DNA of 64,000 nucleotides from Microbacterium sp. XT11 (GCF_001513675.1 NZ_CP013859.1:1179081-1243080); one strand, 5' to 3'. Counted from the stretch's first letter, positions 19,091 to 27,590 are shown. A program made the numbers and translations. Notes: generated by a model from the letters alone, not told the origin.

Positions 19091-21394
19091 TCAGAAGCCG
19101 GGGATGAGGCTCACGACCAGGTCGATGAGCTTGATGCCGATGAACGGGGTGACGATGCCGCCCAGTCCGTAGATGAGCAGGTTGCGCTGCAGGATCTGCG
19201 AGGCGGTCGCCGGGCGGTATGAGACGCCCCGGAGGGCGAGAGGGATGAGGAACACGATCACGATCGCGTTGAACACGATGGCGCTGAGCACCGCGGATGC
19301 CGGTGAGTGCAGTCCCATGATGTTGAGGGCGCCGAGTCCGGGGAACACCCCCATGAACATCGCCGGGATGATGGCGAAGTACTTGGCGACGTCGTTGGCG
19401 AGGGAGAACGTGGTGAGCGCGCCGCGCGTGATGAGCAGCTGCTTGCCGATGCGCACGATGTCGATGAGCTTGGTCGGATCGGAGTCGAGGTCGACCATGT
19501 TGCCCGCCTCCTTCGCGGCGGAGGTGCCGGTGTTCATCGCGACGCCGACGTCGGCCCGCGCGAGAGCGGGGGCGTCGTTGGTGCCGTCGCCGGTCATCGC
19601 GACGAGCCGCCCGCCCGCCTGCTCCCGGCGGATGAGGGCGAGCTTGTCCTCCGGCGTGGCCTCGGCGAGCACGTCGTCGACGCCGGCCTCCTTCGCGATC
19701 GCGGCGGCGGTCAGCGGATTGTCGCCCGTGATCATGACGGTGCGGATGCCCATGCTGCGCAGTTCGTCGAAGCGCTCGCGCAGACCCTCCTTGACGACGT
19801 CCTTGAGGTGAACGACGCCGAGGACGCGGCCGCCGTCGGCCGTGGGCGACGGGGTCGACGGTGCGCTTTGTCGGGAGGATTCACGTTTGTCGGAGGAATC
19901 CACGGGATTCCGCGGCGTGTCGCGGATCTCTTCCGACAGAATGCGGGCGGATGCCGTGCCCGCCGGCTGCACGGCCACGACGAGCGGCGTCCCTCCGCTC
20001 TGCGCCACGCCGTTGACGAGCGCGTTGAGCGCGGCATCCGGGGCATCGAGCCCCAGCCACGCGGCCACGGCCGAGGCGGCGCCCTTGCGGATGCGCGTGC
20101 CGTCGGGGAGGTCGAGGCCCGACATCCGGGTCAGCGCGGTGAACGGCACCACCACGGCGCCCTCCGGTCCGGATACGCGGATGCCGTGAGCGCGAGCGAG
20201 CTCGACGATCGAGGCGCCTTCGGGGGTGGGGTCGGCGAGCGAGGCGAGTGCGGCCGTGCGCATCAGGTCGTCGGACCCGACGCCGTCGAGGGGCAGCACC
20301 TCGTGCGCTCGGCGGTTGCCGTAGGTGATGGTCCCGGTCTTGTCGAGCAGCAGCGTGGTGACGTCGCCCGCGGCCTCGACGGCCCTGCCCGACATCGCCA
20401 GCACGTTGCGCTGTACGAGCCGGTCCATGCCGGCGATGCCGATCGCGCTGAGAAGCGCGCCGATCGTCGTCGGGATGAGGCAGACGAGAAGCGCGAGGAG
20501 CACCGGGATGCTGACGGGCGATGCCGCGTACGACGCCAGTGGGTTCAGCGAGAGCACGACGACGACGAACACGATCGACAGGCTGGCGAGCAGGATGTTC
20601 AGCGCGATCTCGTTGGGCGTGCGCTGGCGGTTCGCTCCCTCGACGAGGGCGATCATGCGGTCGACGAAGGTCTCGCCCTGCTTCGACGTGATGCGCACGA
20701 CGATGCGGTCGGACAGCACGCGGGTTCCGCCCGTCACGGCGCTGCGGTCGCCGCCGGACTCGCGAATCACGGGCGCGCTCTCCCCGGTGATGGCGGATTC
20801 GTCGACGGTCGCGATGCCCTCGACGATGTCGCCGTCGCCGGGGATGAGGTCTCCCGCCTCGACGATCACGACGTCGCCGCGCTGCAGCTCGGCCGATGAC
20901 ACCTCGACGGTCTCGGCGCGCGTGGCGGCGGCATCCGACTGGGCGTCGTAGTGGGGCACGCGACGTGCCACGGTATGCGAGCGCGTGCGGCGCAGCGTCG
21001 CTGCCTGTGCCTTGCCTCGCCCCTCGGCCACCGATTCGGCGACGTTCGCGAAGAGCACGGTGAGCCACAGCCACGCGGCGATCGACGCCGTGAAGAGCGC
21101 GGGAACGGGGGCTCCTCCCGATTCGCGCGGTGCGTCGAGGAACGGCTCCGCGACCGCGAGTGCCGTCGTGAAGGCGGCGCCGACCCAGACGAGCAGCATG
21201 ACCGGGTTGCGCACGAGCGTCGCGGGGTTCAGCTTGCGCAGCGCGCCGGGCAGTGCCTGCACGAGCGGACGCCAGCCGAACGAGCGCACCGTCGTCTCGC
21301 CGGCGTGCTCTCGGCTCGGGGGCAGGTGCCGTGGTTCCTGGGAGAGCGAAGCGAGACGAGAGGCGTCTGCGGAGGGATCGATGCGCGTGGTCAT
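19091..21394 (-). CDS. kdpB: KdpB catalytic P-type ATPase subunit, with an in-frame insertion
   Basis: A 767-residue P-type ATPase, about 85 residues longer than E. coli KdpB. The actuator motif is TGES, the phosphorylated Asp351 lies in [13 protein letters not shown], and the hinge motif [20 protein letters not shown] is intact. It hydrolyses ATP to drive K+ uptake through KdpA. Two things explain the length: an N-terminal extension before the first membrane helix, and an unusual Ser/Pro/Arg-rich insertion at about residues 473-518 ([18 protein letters not shown]) in the nucleotide-binding domain just before [10 protein letters not shown]. The DNA of that insertion is palindrome-rich (see separate entry). 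All catalytic motifs survive, so the protein is probably active. Confidence 0.95.
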   Translation of the reverse strand: MTTRIDPSADASRLASLSQEPRHLPPSREHAGETTVRSFGWRPLVQALPGALRKLNPATLVRNPVMLLVWVGAAFTTALAVAEPFLDAPRESGGAPVPALFTASIAAWLWLTVLFANVAESVAEGRGKAQAATLRRTRSHTVARRVPHYDAQSDAAATRAETVEVSSAELQRGDVVIVEAGDLIPGDGDIVEGIATVDESAITGESAPVIRESGGDRSAVTGGTRVLSDRIVVRITSKQGETFVDRMIALVEGANRQRTPNEIALNILLASLSIVFVVVVLSLNPLASYAASPVSIPVLLALLVCLIPTTIGALLSAIGIAGMDRLVQRNVLAMSGRAVEAAGDVTTLLLDKTGTITYGNRRAHEVLPLDGVGSDDLMRTAALASLADPTPEGASIVELARAHGIRVSGPEGAVVVPFTALTRMSGLDLPDGTRIRKGAASAVAAWLGLDAPDAALNALVNGVAQSGGTPLVVAVQPAGTASARILSEEIRDTPRNPVDSSDKRESSRQSAPSTPSPTADGGRVLGVVHLKDVVKEGLRERFDELRSMGIRTVMITGDNPLTAAAIAKEAGVDDVLAEATPEDKLALIRREQAGGRLVAMTGDGTNDAPALARADVGVAMNTGTSAAKEAGNMVDLDSDPTKLIDIVRIGKQLLITRGALTTFSLANDVAKYFAIIPAMFMGVFPGLGALNIMGLHSPASAVLSAIVFNAIVIVFLIPLALRGVSYRPATASQILQRNLLIYGLGGIVTPFIGIKLIDLVVSLIPGF
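19842..19978. repeat. Palindrome-rich in-frame insertion inside kdpB
   Basis: The DNA coding for the extra segment of KdpB carries near-repeats (TTTGTCGGGAGGATTCACG at 19867-19885 and TTTGTCGGAGGAATCCACG at 19887-19905). It also has small inverted repeats: GGAATCC/GGATTCC around 19896-19912, TCCGCG/CGCGGA, and a weaker outer pair of TGTCGGA arms. Neighbouring kdpB sequence shows nothing like this. It has the look of an intergenic repeat that landed in frame. Confidence 0.6.
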
Positions 21395-21395
21395 G

Positions 21396-23075
21396 TCAGA
21401 CGAGTCCTTCGGCGAGCGGGCCCAGGGAGAGCACGGGTAAGTAGGTGAGCGCCGTGACGACGACGGTCACGGTGAGGAGCAGGCCGACGAACTGCGGCCG
21501 GTGGGTCGGCAGCGTGCCCGAGGTGGCGGGGAGCGTGTCCTGCGCGGCGAACGCGCCCGCGAGAGCCAGCACGAACACGATGGGCAGGAATCGCCCGACG
21601 AGCATGGCGATGCCGAGGGCGGTGTTGAACCACGGCGTGTCGGCCGTGAGCCCTGCGAACGCGGAGCCGTTGTTGTTGGCGGCCGATGTGAAGGCGTACA
21701 GCACCTCGCTGAGGCCGTGCACACCGGGGTTGAGGATGCTCGAGCCCTCGACGTCGTCGCGGATGCCGGGGACGGCGAAGCTCAGGGCGGTGCCGCCGAG
21801 CACGAGCACCGGTACGACGAGGATGTACAGGCTCGCCAGCGTCATCTCGCGCGGGCCGATGCGCTTGCCCAGATACTCCGGCGTGCGGCCGACGAGCAGT
21901 CCGCCGACGAACACGGCGATGATCGCGAGCACGAGCATGCCGTAGAGGCCGGATCCGACGCCGCCCGGTGCCACCTCGCCGAGCATCATGTTCAGCAGCG
22001 GCATCATGCCGCCGAGTGCGGTGTACGAGTCGTGCATCGAGTTGACGGCGCCCGTCGAGGTCAGGGTGCTCGCCGACCCGAACAGGGCGGAGCCGAGGAT
22101 GCCGAAGCGCTGCTCCTTGCCCTCCATGGCGGCGCCCGCGAGCTCGGGCGCGGTGCCGCGGCCGGCCAGCTCGAGAGCCGACAGCGCCACGAGCGACACG
22201 GTGAGGATCGTGCCCATGACCGCGACGATCGCGAAGCCCTGACGGTCGTCGCCGACGAGGCGGCCGAAGGTGCGGGGCAGGGAGAACGGGATGGCGAGGA
22301 TCAGCAGCACCTCGAGCAGGTTCGTCCACGCCGTCGGGTTCTCGAACGGGTGCGCGGAGTTGGCGTTGAAGAACCCGCCGCCGTTCGTCCCGAGCAGCTT
22401 GATCGCCTCCTGCGAGGCGACGGGGCCGCCGGGGAGGATCTGCGTGCCACCGGTGACGGTGCGCACCTCGGTGAAGCCGGCGAAGTTCTGGATCACGCCT
22501 CCGGCGATGAGCGCGACGGCTGCGATCACGGCCATCGGCAGCAGCACCCGCGAAAGGCCGCGCATGAGGTCGACCCAGAAGTTGCCGATCGTGGTCGAGC
22601 CGCGACGCGCCAGCCCGCGGATGAGCGCGACCGACACGGCGAGACCGACCGCTGCCGACACGAAGTTCTGCACGGTGAGGCCCGCGAACTGCACGACGTA
22701 GCCCACGGTCTTCTCGGGCGAGTACGACTGCCAGTTGGTGTTGGCCACGAACGACGCCGCGGTGTTGAATGCGAGGTCCTCCGGCACGGCGGGGAGCCCG
22801 AGGGACTCCGGCAGGAACGCCTGGAGCCGCTGCAGGGCGTAGACGAGCAGAAGGCCGACGGCGGAGAACACGAGCACACTGCGGACGTAGGCACGCCACG
22901 TCTGCTCGGATGCCGGATCGACTCCGGCGAACCGGTACACGAGACGTTCGGTGCGGAGGTCGCGCGGCGAGCTGAAGACGCGCGCCATGTAGTCGCCCAG
23001 CGGGCGGTAGAGCAGGATGAGCACGACGATGACGGCGACGGCCTGCAGCGCGCCGAAGAGGATGTCGGGGGCCAT
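21396..23075 (-). CDS. kdpA: KdpA K+-binding and translocating subunit
   Basis: A 559-residue integral membrane protein with about ten helices and four pore-loop-like segments. Landmarks are [20 protein letters not shown] near the N-terminus, [57 protein letters not shown] and [13 protein letters not shown]. It forms the K+-selective channel part of the Kdp pump. The ATG shares one base with the kdpF stop (TGATG), and kdpB begins one base after its stop. Length is normal. Confidence 0.96.
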   Translation of the reverse strand: MAPDILFGALQAVAVIVVLILLYRPLGDYMARVFSSPRDLRTERLVYRFAGVDPASEQTWRAYVRSVLVFSAVGLLLVYALQRLQAFLPESLGLPAVPEDLAFNTAASFVANTNWQSYSPEKTVGYVVQFAGLTVQNFVSAAVGLAVSVALIRGLARRGSTTIGNFWVDLMRGLSRVLLPMAVIAAVALIAGGVIQNFAGFTEVRTVTGGTQILPGGPVASQEAIKLLGTNGGGFFNANSAHPFENPTAWTNLLEVLLILAIPFSLPRTFGRLVGDDRQGFAIVAVMGTILTVSLVALSALELAGRGTAPELAGAAMEGKEQRFGILGSALFGSASTLTSTGAVNSMHDSYTALGGMMPLLNMMLGEVAPGGVGSGLYGMLVLAIIAVFVGGLLVGRTPEYLGKRIGPREMTLASLYILVVPVLVLGGTALSFAVPGIRDDVEGSSILNPGVHGLSEVLYAFTSAANNNGSAFAGLTADTPWFNTALGIAMLVGRFLPIVFVLALAGAFAAQDTLPATSGTLPTHRPQFVGLLLTVTVVVTALTYLPVLSLGPLAEGLV

Positions 23076-23164
23076 CAGAACCGCTCCGGGGCGACGAGCG
23101 CGATGATCAGGTAGACGACCGCGGCGATGCCGAGCGCGACGGCGGCGATCTCGAAGACGATCAC
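23075..23164 (-). CDS. kdpF: KdpF small membrane subunit, 29 aa
   Basis: A single-helix peptide beginning [20 protein letters not shown] and ending ALVAPERF. This matches the KdpF pattern of one hydrophobic helix followed by a short positively charged end (family motif near PERF). It stabilises the Kdp complex. The GTG at 23164 has AGGAGG about 10 bases upstream and overlaps the stop of a further small membrane ORF (GTGA). It is translationally linked to kdpA by a one-base overlap. Confidence 0.9.
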   Translation of the reverse strand: MIVFEIAAVALGIAAVVYLIIALVAPERF

Positions 23165-23298
23165 GGTCGGTCCTCCTCGCCGTCGTCGGGGTGGGCGGTG
23201 GTCCTGGTGCGCGGCCCCATCCGCTCGACGCCTGACGCCGCGAGGGCGATGAGGGCGAAGACCGAGAGGGCCAGCGCGACGTAGATGATGTCGAGCAC
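23161..23298 (-). CDS. Small single-helix membrane protein leading the kdp operon, about 45 aa
   Basis: The minus-strand frame ending at 23161 encodes one hydrophobic helix ([20 protein letters not shown]) and an acidic/basic hydrophilic tail ([20 protein letters not shown]). Its stop codon overlaps the kdpF start by four bases. GTG 23298 is one possible start, with GGAG 13 bases upstream; TTG 23310 would add four residues. Small one-helix proteins are known in front of kdpF in some actinobacteria, but I cannot name this one. Position argues for a role in the Kdp complex or in translation coupling. Confidence 0.6.
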   Translation of the reverse strand: MLDIIYVALALSVFALIALAASGVERMGPRTRTTAHPDDGEEDRP

Positions 23299-23310
23299 GG
23301 AGTCGATCAA

Positions 23311-23586
23311 ACTCCGGCATTCCGCCGGCATCCGCGATCCTCACGGTTCCCCTACGGCTCCGCCCTACGACTCATGCGCGATGCTCACGAAGAGAGGCGA
23401 GAACGGCGGCCAGCCGGATGCCGTCGAAGGGGAGTCGCGCAGCAGCATCCGTGTCCTGAGTGTCGTATTCCGGAACTCTGTCCACAGGCGGCATCTGGAG
23501 GCGCCGTACTGCATAGGCTTCTGTCCACATATGAGGACTGTTGACCTTCATATGAAAGCGGAAGGCGAGAATTCTGGGGGAGCCTT
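23311..23586. promoter_or_regulatory. Divergent regulatory gap between kdp operon and effector locus
   Basis: This 276-base gap must hold the kdp promoter (leftward) and the effector-locus promoter (rightward). Visible structure: an inverted repeat CATATGA (23528-23534) and TCATATG (23548-23554) spaced by 13 bases; a TTGACC that could be a -35 element at 23541-23546, inside the spacer; and CTGTCCACA occurring twice (about 23477 and 23521). Base composition near the right end is lower in GC than the surroundings. I found no convincing KdpE site by eye. Confidence 0.4.
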
Positions 23587-23880
23587 GTGACCGAGGTGCA
23601 GCTGTTCTATGAGGACCTGCTCGAGACGGGCGCGCGTTTCACGAACGCGTTGATCAACATCGAGCCCGATCTGCTGAACCTCGTCGGCGACGACCCGGGG
23701 GTCGACGTGCCGGCGGGTCGTCACCTGTTGCGGACGGAGATGAACGCGCGGCTCGATGCTTTGCACGACGCGACGGTCGCGCACAGGGACGCGGGTACAG
23801 CGGTCGCGGGTAACGTGCAGCGCATCGTGGCGCGGTACTCGGAGCTCGACGCTGAGCTGAGTGGGACGGGGACCCCGTGA
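23587..23880 (+). CDS. Small helical protein, candidate secretion partner of the effector, 97 aa
   Basis: A 97-residue, signal-less, Ala/Asp/Glu-rich protein predicted to be mostly helical (VQLFYEDLLETGARFTNALI, then LHDATVAHRDAGTAVAGNVQ). GTG 23587 has GGGGAG just upstream. Size, composition and position directly before a large effector-like gene (GTGA overlap with it) recall WXG100/EsxB-like or Lap-like partners of type VII-secreted toxins. No clear WXG motif is visible, so this is an analogy and not an assignment. No secretion machinery genes occur in the window. Confidence 0.6.
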   Translation: MTEVQLFYEDLLETGARFTNALINIEPDLLNLVGDDPGVDVPAGRHLLRTEMNARLDALHDATVAHRDAGTAVAGNVQRIVARYSELDAELSGTGTP

Positions 23881-25535
23881 GCCTGTCATCGCCAGGGCGT
23901 GGGTTCCCGTTGGAGCGGATCGCGGGCGACGTGGGGACGATGTCGGTGTGGGTGGACCTGCTCGACGCCGTGGCTGAGCACCTCGGCGAGCTGCGGAACG
24001 CGTCAGCGGGTGCGACGGGCCTGCCCGGGATGGGAGACGCGATCACGGGCGTCCGCGCTGATGCTCTCGGCATCCTGTCGACGATCGGCCCGGACATCGC
24101 GGTGGCTCAGCAGGTGTCGGAGGTGTTGGCGGCCTACGCGCGAGCGCACGACGAGCATGCGGCGAAGGCGAACCAGCTGGTCGACGAGATCGAGACCGCT
24201 CATGCCCTGTGGGTGGCGCTGGGTGAAGAGGCCGATCGGGCGGGGCGCGGAGCGCTGGCGGCATCGCGCGGCGATGATGTGGCCGCGTTGCACGACGCGG
24301 AGGATGCGGCAGCCGAGGCCATCGCCGCTCGGAACCGCGCCGAAGAAGATCTCGACGAGCTGTGGCGGCGGTACGAGTTCCATTACGCGGCGTGGGACGA
24401 GGCATACGACACAGCAGTGAGCGCGTTGACCTTCGAGTCCTCAGCGCCGGTGCTCACGGCGGAGTCCGATGATCTGCTGGGTGGCCTGCTCAGCGCGAAC
24501 GGGCCCGCCGAGGTCCTCGAGCTGTGGCTCGCGCCTCCCGAGCTGCACGAGGAGCTGCTCGCGACGCATCCTGCGATCCTGGGTGCGCTGGATGGCCTGC
24601 CTGCGGCCGTGCGGATTCGCGCGAATCAGAACAACGCAGTCGAGTGGATCGCTCAGGCGCAGGCCGAGCTCGACGGCGAGAACATCTCCGACGAGCGACG
24701 AGCGTTCGTCGAGAACGAGATCGCGTACCTGCGGCACGTGCAGGACGGCACGGTGAAGCTGTACCTCTACGACCGGGACTTCTCGCGCATCGTGGAGATC
24801 GTCGGCAACCTCGACACCCCTCCGCAGCGGGTGCTCACCTATGTGCCCGGCACGTTCACGAACCTCGGCGACTTCTACGGCGGGAAGGTGCAGCAAGTGG
24901 CGGCGTCCATGACGGAAAAGGTGCCGGGCACCGTCGCATTCGTCTACAAGGACGGTCTGTTCCCTGGAGAGAATCACGACGTGGGCGGTATGTACCTGCC
25001 GCGCATCCAGGAGGCGAACGAGCACGATCGGGCGCGGGAGGCCGGTGCGCAACTGGCCCGCTTCGAGGTCGGCATGCGCACCGATCCGCTCTTCGCCGGG
25101 GCGGAGCAGGACGCGTTCGGCCACAGTTGGGGACTCTCGAACGTGACGAGTTCCGAAGTGGCCGGAGCCGAGTACGACAAGGTCATCTCGCTTTCGGGCG
25201 CGGGGATGCTGCCCGAATGGGACCCTGATCCCGACACGACCTACGCCGATCTCTCATACGAGGACGCACTGCAGGTCGCGCAACGGACAGGCGTCGTGTG
25301 GAACGGCAACAACCCTCGCTCGAACCCCGCGTTCGAGCACGGCGACTACTACCGCGGTCCCGACGACGAGGTCCTCGATCGGGCCGAGGCGGGAACGATC
25401 GGCGGGAGCCCCTACGTGTATCTTCCGCCGGAGTACTTCTCCGTCCTCGCGGACAATCACAACCTCATCGCCTCGAAGGACCCTGAGAACGAGGACGCAT
25501 TGCGAGACATGAAAGACCTGGTGATGGAGCAATGA
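23877..25535 (+). CDS. Helical-N-terminus alpha/beta hydrolase, candidate lipase-type toxin/effector, 552 aa
   Basis: Residues 1-190 are Ala/Glu-rich and helical with no signal peptide, resembling the leader half of ESX/LXG-type secreted proteins. Residues 300-552 form an alpha/beta hydrolase of the DUF1023-like actinobacterial group: VLTYVPGTFTNLGDFYGG (about 319), VAFVYKDGLFPG (353-364), nucleophile elbow GHSWG with Ser417, VISLSGAGMLPEWDPDPDTT, and a likely catalytic His528 in ADNHNLIAS. The last 63 residues (from Asp490, GDYYRGPDD) recur in three downstream fragments. The stop overlaps the start of a lipoprotein gene (ATGA). Role inferred: secreted lipase/esterase toxin with the lipoproteins as immunity; a housekeeping esterase remains possible. 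Confidence 0.72.
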   Translation: MSLSSPGRGFPLERIAGDVGTMSVWVDLLDAVAEHLGELRNASAGATGLPGMGDAITGVRADALGILSTIGPDIAVAQQVSEVLAAYARAHDEHAAKANQLVDEIETAHALWVALGEEADRAGRGALAASRGDDVAALHDAEDAAAEAIAARNRAEEDLDELWRRYEFHYAAWDEAYDTAVSALTFESSAPVLTAESDDLLGGLLSANGPAEVLELWLAPPELHEELLATHPAILGALDGLPAAVRIRANQNNAVEWIAQAQAELDGENISDERRAFVENEIAYLRHVQDGTVKLYLYDRDFSRIVEIVGNLDTPPQRVLTYVPGTFTNLGDFYGGKVQQVAASMTEKVPGTVAFVYKDGLFPGENHDVGGMYLPRIQEANEHDRAREAGAQLARFEVGMRTDPLFAGAEQDAFGHSWGLSNVTSSEVAGAEYDKVISLSGAGMLPEWDPDPDTTYADLSYEDALQVAQRTGVVWNGNNPRSNPAFEHGDYYRGPDDEVLDRAEAGTIGGSPYVYLPPEYFSVLADNHNLIASKDPENEDALRDMKDLVMEQ

Positions 25536-26065
25536 GGATGCGGAAGGCCGCCGTCACGAGTGCTATCGGGGCAATGCTCTTCTTGTCTGCGTGTTCGTCA
25601 AGCTCAGTAGCGAAGGAAGCGGATGCAGCGAAAGAAGTGGATACGAGCATGACGTGGCAAGAAGCGAAGGCCGTCGCGCAGGCGACATCCATGGAGATCG
25701 TCGCTCTCATATCGGAGGGTGACGTCGTCAGCGTAGATCAGCATGCTGAAGGGACTCTCTTCAGCTGTGATGACACACGGCACCGATGGACCGGGGTCAC
25801 CAACGTGAGCTTGTCTCCCGGTGTCGATGTCGAGGCGCTCGTGAAAGACATGGAGAGTCGATTGGGAGAGGTGTTCCGGGCCGACGACGGCTATGTGATC
25901 TCGAACCGGCGAGGAATCACTGACAAGTATGTCGTGAAGGCAAAGTCGTCAACGACGGATGCCGCGTATCTGTTCGGAGAGGGGGAGGCAGGCACGATCT
26001 CAATCGACTCCTGGTCGCCGTGCTTCATTCTTCCCGAGGGGGTCTACCCCGGTGGCAAGTTCTGA
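25532..26065 (+). CDS. Lipoprotein 1, candidate immunity protein, 177 aa
   Basis: A 177-residue secreted lipoprotein: hydrophobic N-terminus, lipobox LSAC (Cys21), then a Lys/Glu linker. Shared with the two downstream paralogues are TWQEAKAVAQ near residue 45, a VDQHAEGTLFSCDDTRHRW block with one Cys, and the end block SIDSWSPCFILPEGVYPGGKF. The two mature Cys residues could form a disulfide. ATG 25532 overlaps the effector stop by four bases, the arrangement expected for toxin and immunity genes. GC content is visibly lower than in the flanking housekeeping genes. Family is unknown to me; immunity role is inferred from position, anchoring and paralogue diversity. Confidence 0.75.
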   Translation: MRMRKAAVTSAIGAMLFLSACSSSSVAKEADAAKEVDTSMTWQEAKAVAQATSMEIVALISEGDVVSVDQHAEGTLFSCDDTRHRWTGVTNVSLSPGVDVEALVKDMESRLGEVFRADDGYVISNRRGITDKYVVKAKSSTTDAAYLFGEGEAGTISIDSWSPCFILPEGVYPGGKF

Positions 26066-26258
26066 CAGCGACTACTACCGCGGTCCCGACGACGACGTCC
26101 TCGATCGAGCCGAAACCGGCTCGATCGGCGGGGGGCCCTACGTGTATCTTCCGCCGGAGTACTTCTCCGTCCTCGCGGACAATCACAACCTCATCGCCTC
26201 GAAGGACCCTGAGAACGAGGCGGTGCTCCGTGCGATGCGGAAGCTGTTGAAGCAATGA
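26052..26258 (+). CDS. Orphan effector C-terminal fragment 1, 68 aa
   Basis: Begins at GTG 26052 inside the last codons of lipoprotein 1 in another frame, with a possible ribosome binding site (GAGGG, about 26037-26041). It encodes SDYYRGPDDDVLDRAETGSI then YVYLPPEYFSVLADNHNLIA and ends ALL-type helix MRKLLKQ. It is a near-copy of effector residues 489-552, including the putative catalytic His but not Ser417, so it cannot be a hydrolase alone. Over about 75 bases (26148 onward) the DNA is identical to 25421-25495. The stop overlaps the next lipoprotein start (ATGA). It may be a relic of tandem duplication, or a donor for recombination. Confidence 0.55.
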   Translation: MASSDSDYYRGPDDDVLDRAETGSIGGGPYVYLPPEYFSVLADNHNLIASKDPENEAVLRAMRKLLKQ

Positions 26259-26773
26259 GTCGAACATGGGCGATGCTGCCAGCGTCGGTCCTTGCGGTCA
26301 TGTGCGCACTAGCAGGATGCGCGGGATCGCCAACAGTTCAGGAAGAGGGGCGCGGTGTGACCTGGGAGCAAGCAAAGGCCGATGCGCAGGAGACGGAGAT
26401 GGCGATTGCACGACTCATCCCTCAAGATCAGGTCGCGAACATCGATCAACATGAGTCGGGCTCGCTTTTTAGCTGTGACGAGACGCGCCACCAATGGACA
26501 GGAATCACCTATGTGACACTGGCGCCTGGCTCTGACGTTGAGGGGATCGTGAAAGAGATGCAGGGCCGCCTCGACGAGGTGCTCCGCACTAGCACTGACT
26601 TCAAAGTGACCAGCTATCGCGACATGTTCGACGACTACACCGTCGAAGCTCAGGCGCGAGCGTCTGCTGAGGCATATCTTTTCGGCGCTGACGATGACAA
26701 GGTCATCTCCATCGAGTCATGGTCCGTCTGCTTCACCCTCCCCGAGGGCGTCTACCCCGGTGGCAAGTTCTGA
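26255..26773 (+). CDS. Lipoprotein 2, candidate immunity protein, 172 aa
   Basis: A 172-residue lipoprotein with lipobox LAGC (Cys22), paralogous to lipoprotein 1. Shared blocks are TWEQAKADAQETEMAIARLI, IDQHESGSLFSCDETRHQW, the central VTLAPGSDVEGIVKEMQGRL, and the terminal ISIESWSVCFTLPEGVYPGG. Between blocks the sequences differ strongly (for example FKVTSYRDMFDDYTVE against YVISNRRGITDKYVVK), the pattern expected for immunity variants tuned to different toxins. The start overlaps the stop of orphan fragment 1. GC is again low relative to flanks. Confidence 0.72.
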   Translation: MSRTWAMLPASVLAVMCALAGCAGSPTVQEEGRGVTWEQAKADAQETEMAIARLIPQDQVANIDQHESGSLFSCDETRHQWTGITYVTLAPGSDVEGIVKEMQGRLDEVLRTSTDFKVTSYRDMFDDYTVEAQARASAEAYLFGADDDKVISIESWSVCFTLPEGVYPGGKF

Positions 26774-26966
26774 CAGCGACTACTACCGCGGTCCCGACGA
26801 CGACGTCCTCGATCGAGCTGAGGCCGGTTCGATCGGCGGGAGTTCGTACGTGTACTTCCCGCCCGAGTACTTCTCCGTCCTCGCGGACAACCACAACCTC
26901 ATCACCTCGACGGACCCTGAGAACAGGAAGGCTCTGGACGCGATGGCCAGAAGGTTGGCGCGATGA
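26760..26966 (+). CDS. Orphan effector C-terminal fragment 2, 68 aa
   Basis: GTG 26760 lies in the end of lipoprotein 2, exactly as for fragment 1. The product reads SDYYRGPDDDVLDRAEAGSI, SYVYFPPEYFSVLADNHNLI and ends ALDAMARRLAR, matching effector residues 489-552 with a few substitutions (YFPPEY, ITSTDPENRK). It keeps the DNH motif but lacks the nucleophile. The stop overlaps the start of lipoprotein 3 by four bases. Expression is plausible by translational coupling but unproven. Confidence 0.5.
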   Translation: MASSDSDYYRGPDDDVLDRAEAGSIGGSSYVYFPPEYFSVLADNHNLITSTDPENRKALDAMARRLAR

Positions 26967-27468
26967 AGACGAGGCTGAGCGCGGCCCCCGCGGTTCTCGC
27001 CGGAGTGATCCTCCTCGCTGGCTGTTCCGCAGTTGATTCGAAGACGGAGGAGAAGTCAGTGACTTGGCAACAGGCGAAACGGGATGCGCAGGCGATGGAG
27101 CGCGAGATTGTGGGGCTGATTCCACCCGATGACGTACTTAACGTGGATCAGCATGAGACGGGGACGTTGTTCAGCTGTGATGACACTCAGCACCAATGGT
27201 TGGGGAGGACATCCGTGACGTTGCAGCCCGGAGCTGATGTCGAACGAACCGTCAAGAAGATGGAGCAGGACTTTCAGGGTGATGATCGCTTCGTTGTCAG
27301 CACTTGGCGCGAAGTCTCGACGACCAATATCTGGTGTCCCTGGATTCGACGGCCACCTCAGAGGAGGGCTACATCTTCGGTGAGGACACCCCAGGAACGA
27401 TCGCGATCGACTCATGGTCTCCCTGCTTCACGCTCCCCGAGGGGGTCTACCCCGGTGGCAAGTTCTGA
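26963..27468 (+). pseudogene. Lipoprotein 3, candidate immunity protein, broken by a frameshift
   Basis: The first about 118 codons encode a third paralogue: lipobox LAGC (Cys21), TWQQAKRDAQAMEREIVGLI, VDQHETGTLFSCDDTQHQW. Near 27315-27325 the frame slips by one base (consistent with a one-base deletion). After that the other frame gives YLVSLDSTATSEEGYIFGED and the expected ending IDSWSPCFTLPEGVYPGGKF with stop at 27466-27468. Read without correction, the frame runs on into the next fragment and through the antisense of the neighbouring transporter, which is clearly artefactual. It is either a recent pseudogene or a sequencing error. Confidence 0.75.
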
Positions 27469-27590
27469 CGGCGACCACTACCGCGGTCCCGACGACGATG
27501 TCCTCGATGGAGCCGAGGCCGGTTCGATCGGCGGGAGTTCGTCGCTGTATCTTCCGCCGGAGTCTTTCTCCGTCCTCGCGGACAACCACA
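27455..27590 (+). pseudogene. Truncated effector C-terminal fragment 3
   Basis: A fourth copy of the C-terminal block starts at GTG 27455 (DGDHYRGPDDDVLDGAEAGS then LYLPPESFSVLADNHK). Similarity stops at about 27590, right after DNH, where the array meets the 3' end of the convergent transporter gene. Substitutions are more frequent than in the other copies (HYRG, DGAE, PPESFS). This is the eroded right end of the array. Confidence 0.7.

Larger units (their letters stand above)
25344..27590 (+). repeat. Tandem array of effector C-terminus plus lipoprotein units
   Basis: The block beginning GACTACTACCGCGG occurs at 25344, 26070 and 26778, and as GACCACTACCGCGG at 27473: periods of 726, 708 and 695 bases. 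Each unit is about 190 bases of effector C-terminal sequence followed by about 520 bases of lipoprotein gene. The C-terminal block plus the last about 35 bases of the preceding lipoprotein gene are almost identical between units, while lipoprotein interiors diverge. Confidence 0.88.

Noticed and set aside
25344..27590. Insertion sequence or CRISPR-like origin of the tandem repeats
   Set aside because: Units are about 700 bp with coding content; there are no terminal inverted repeats, transposase or short regular repeats with unique spacers.
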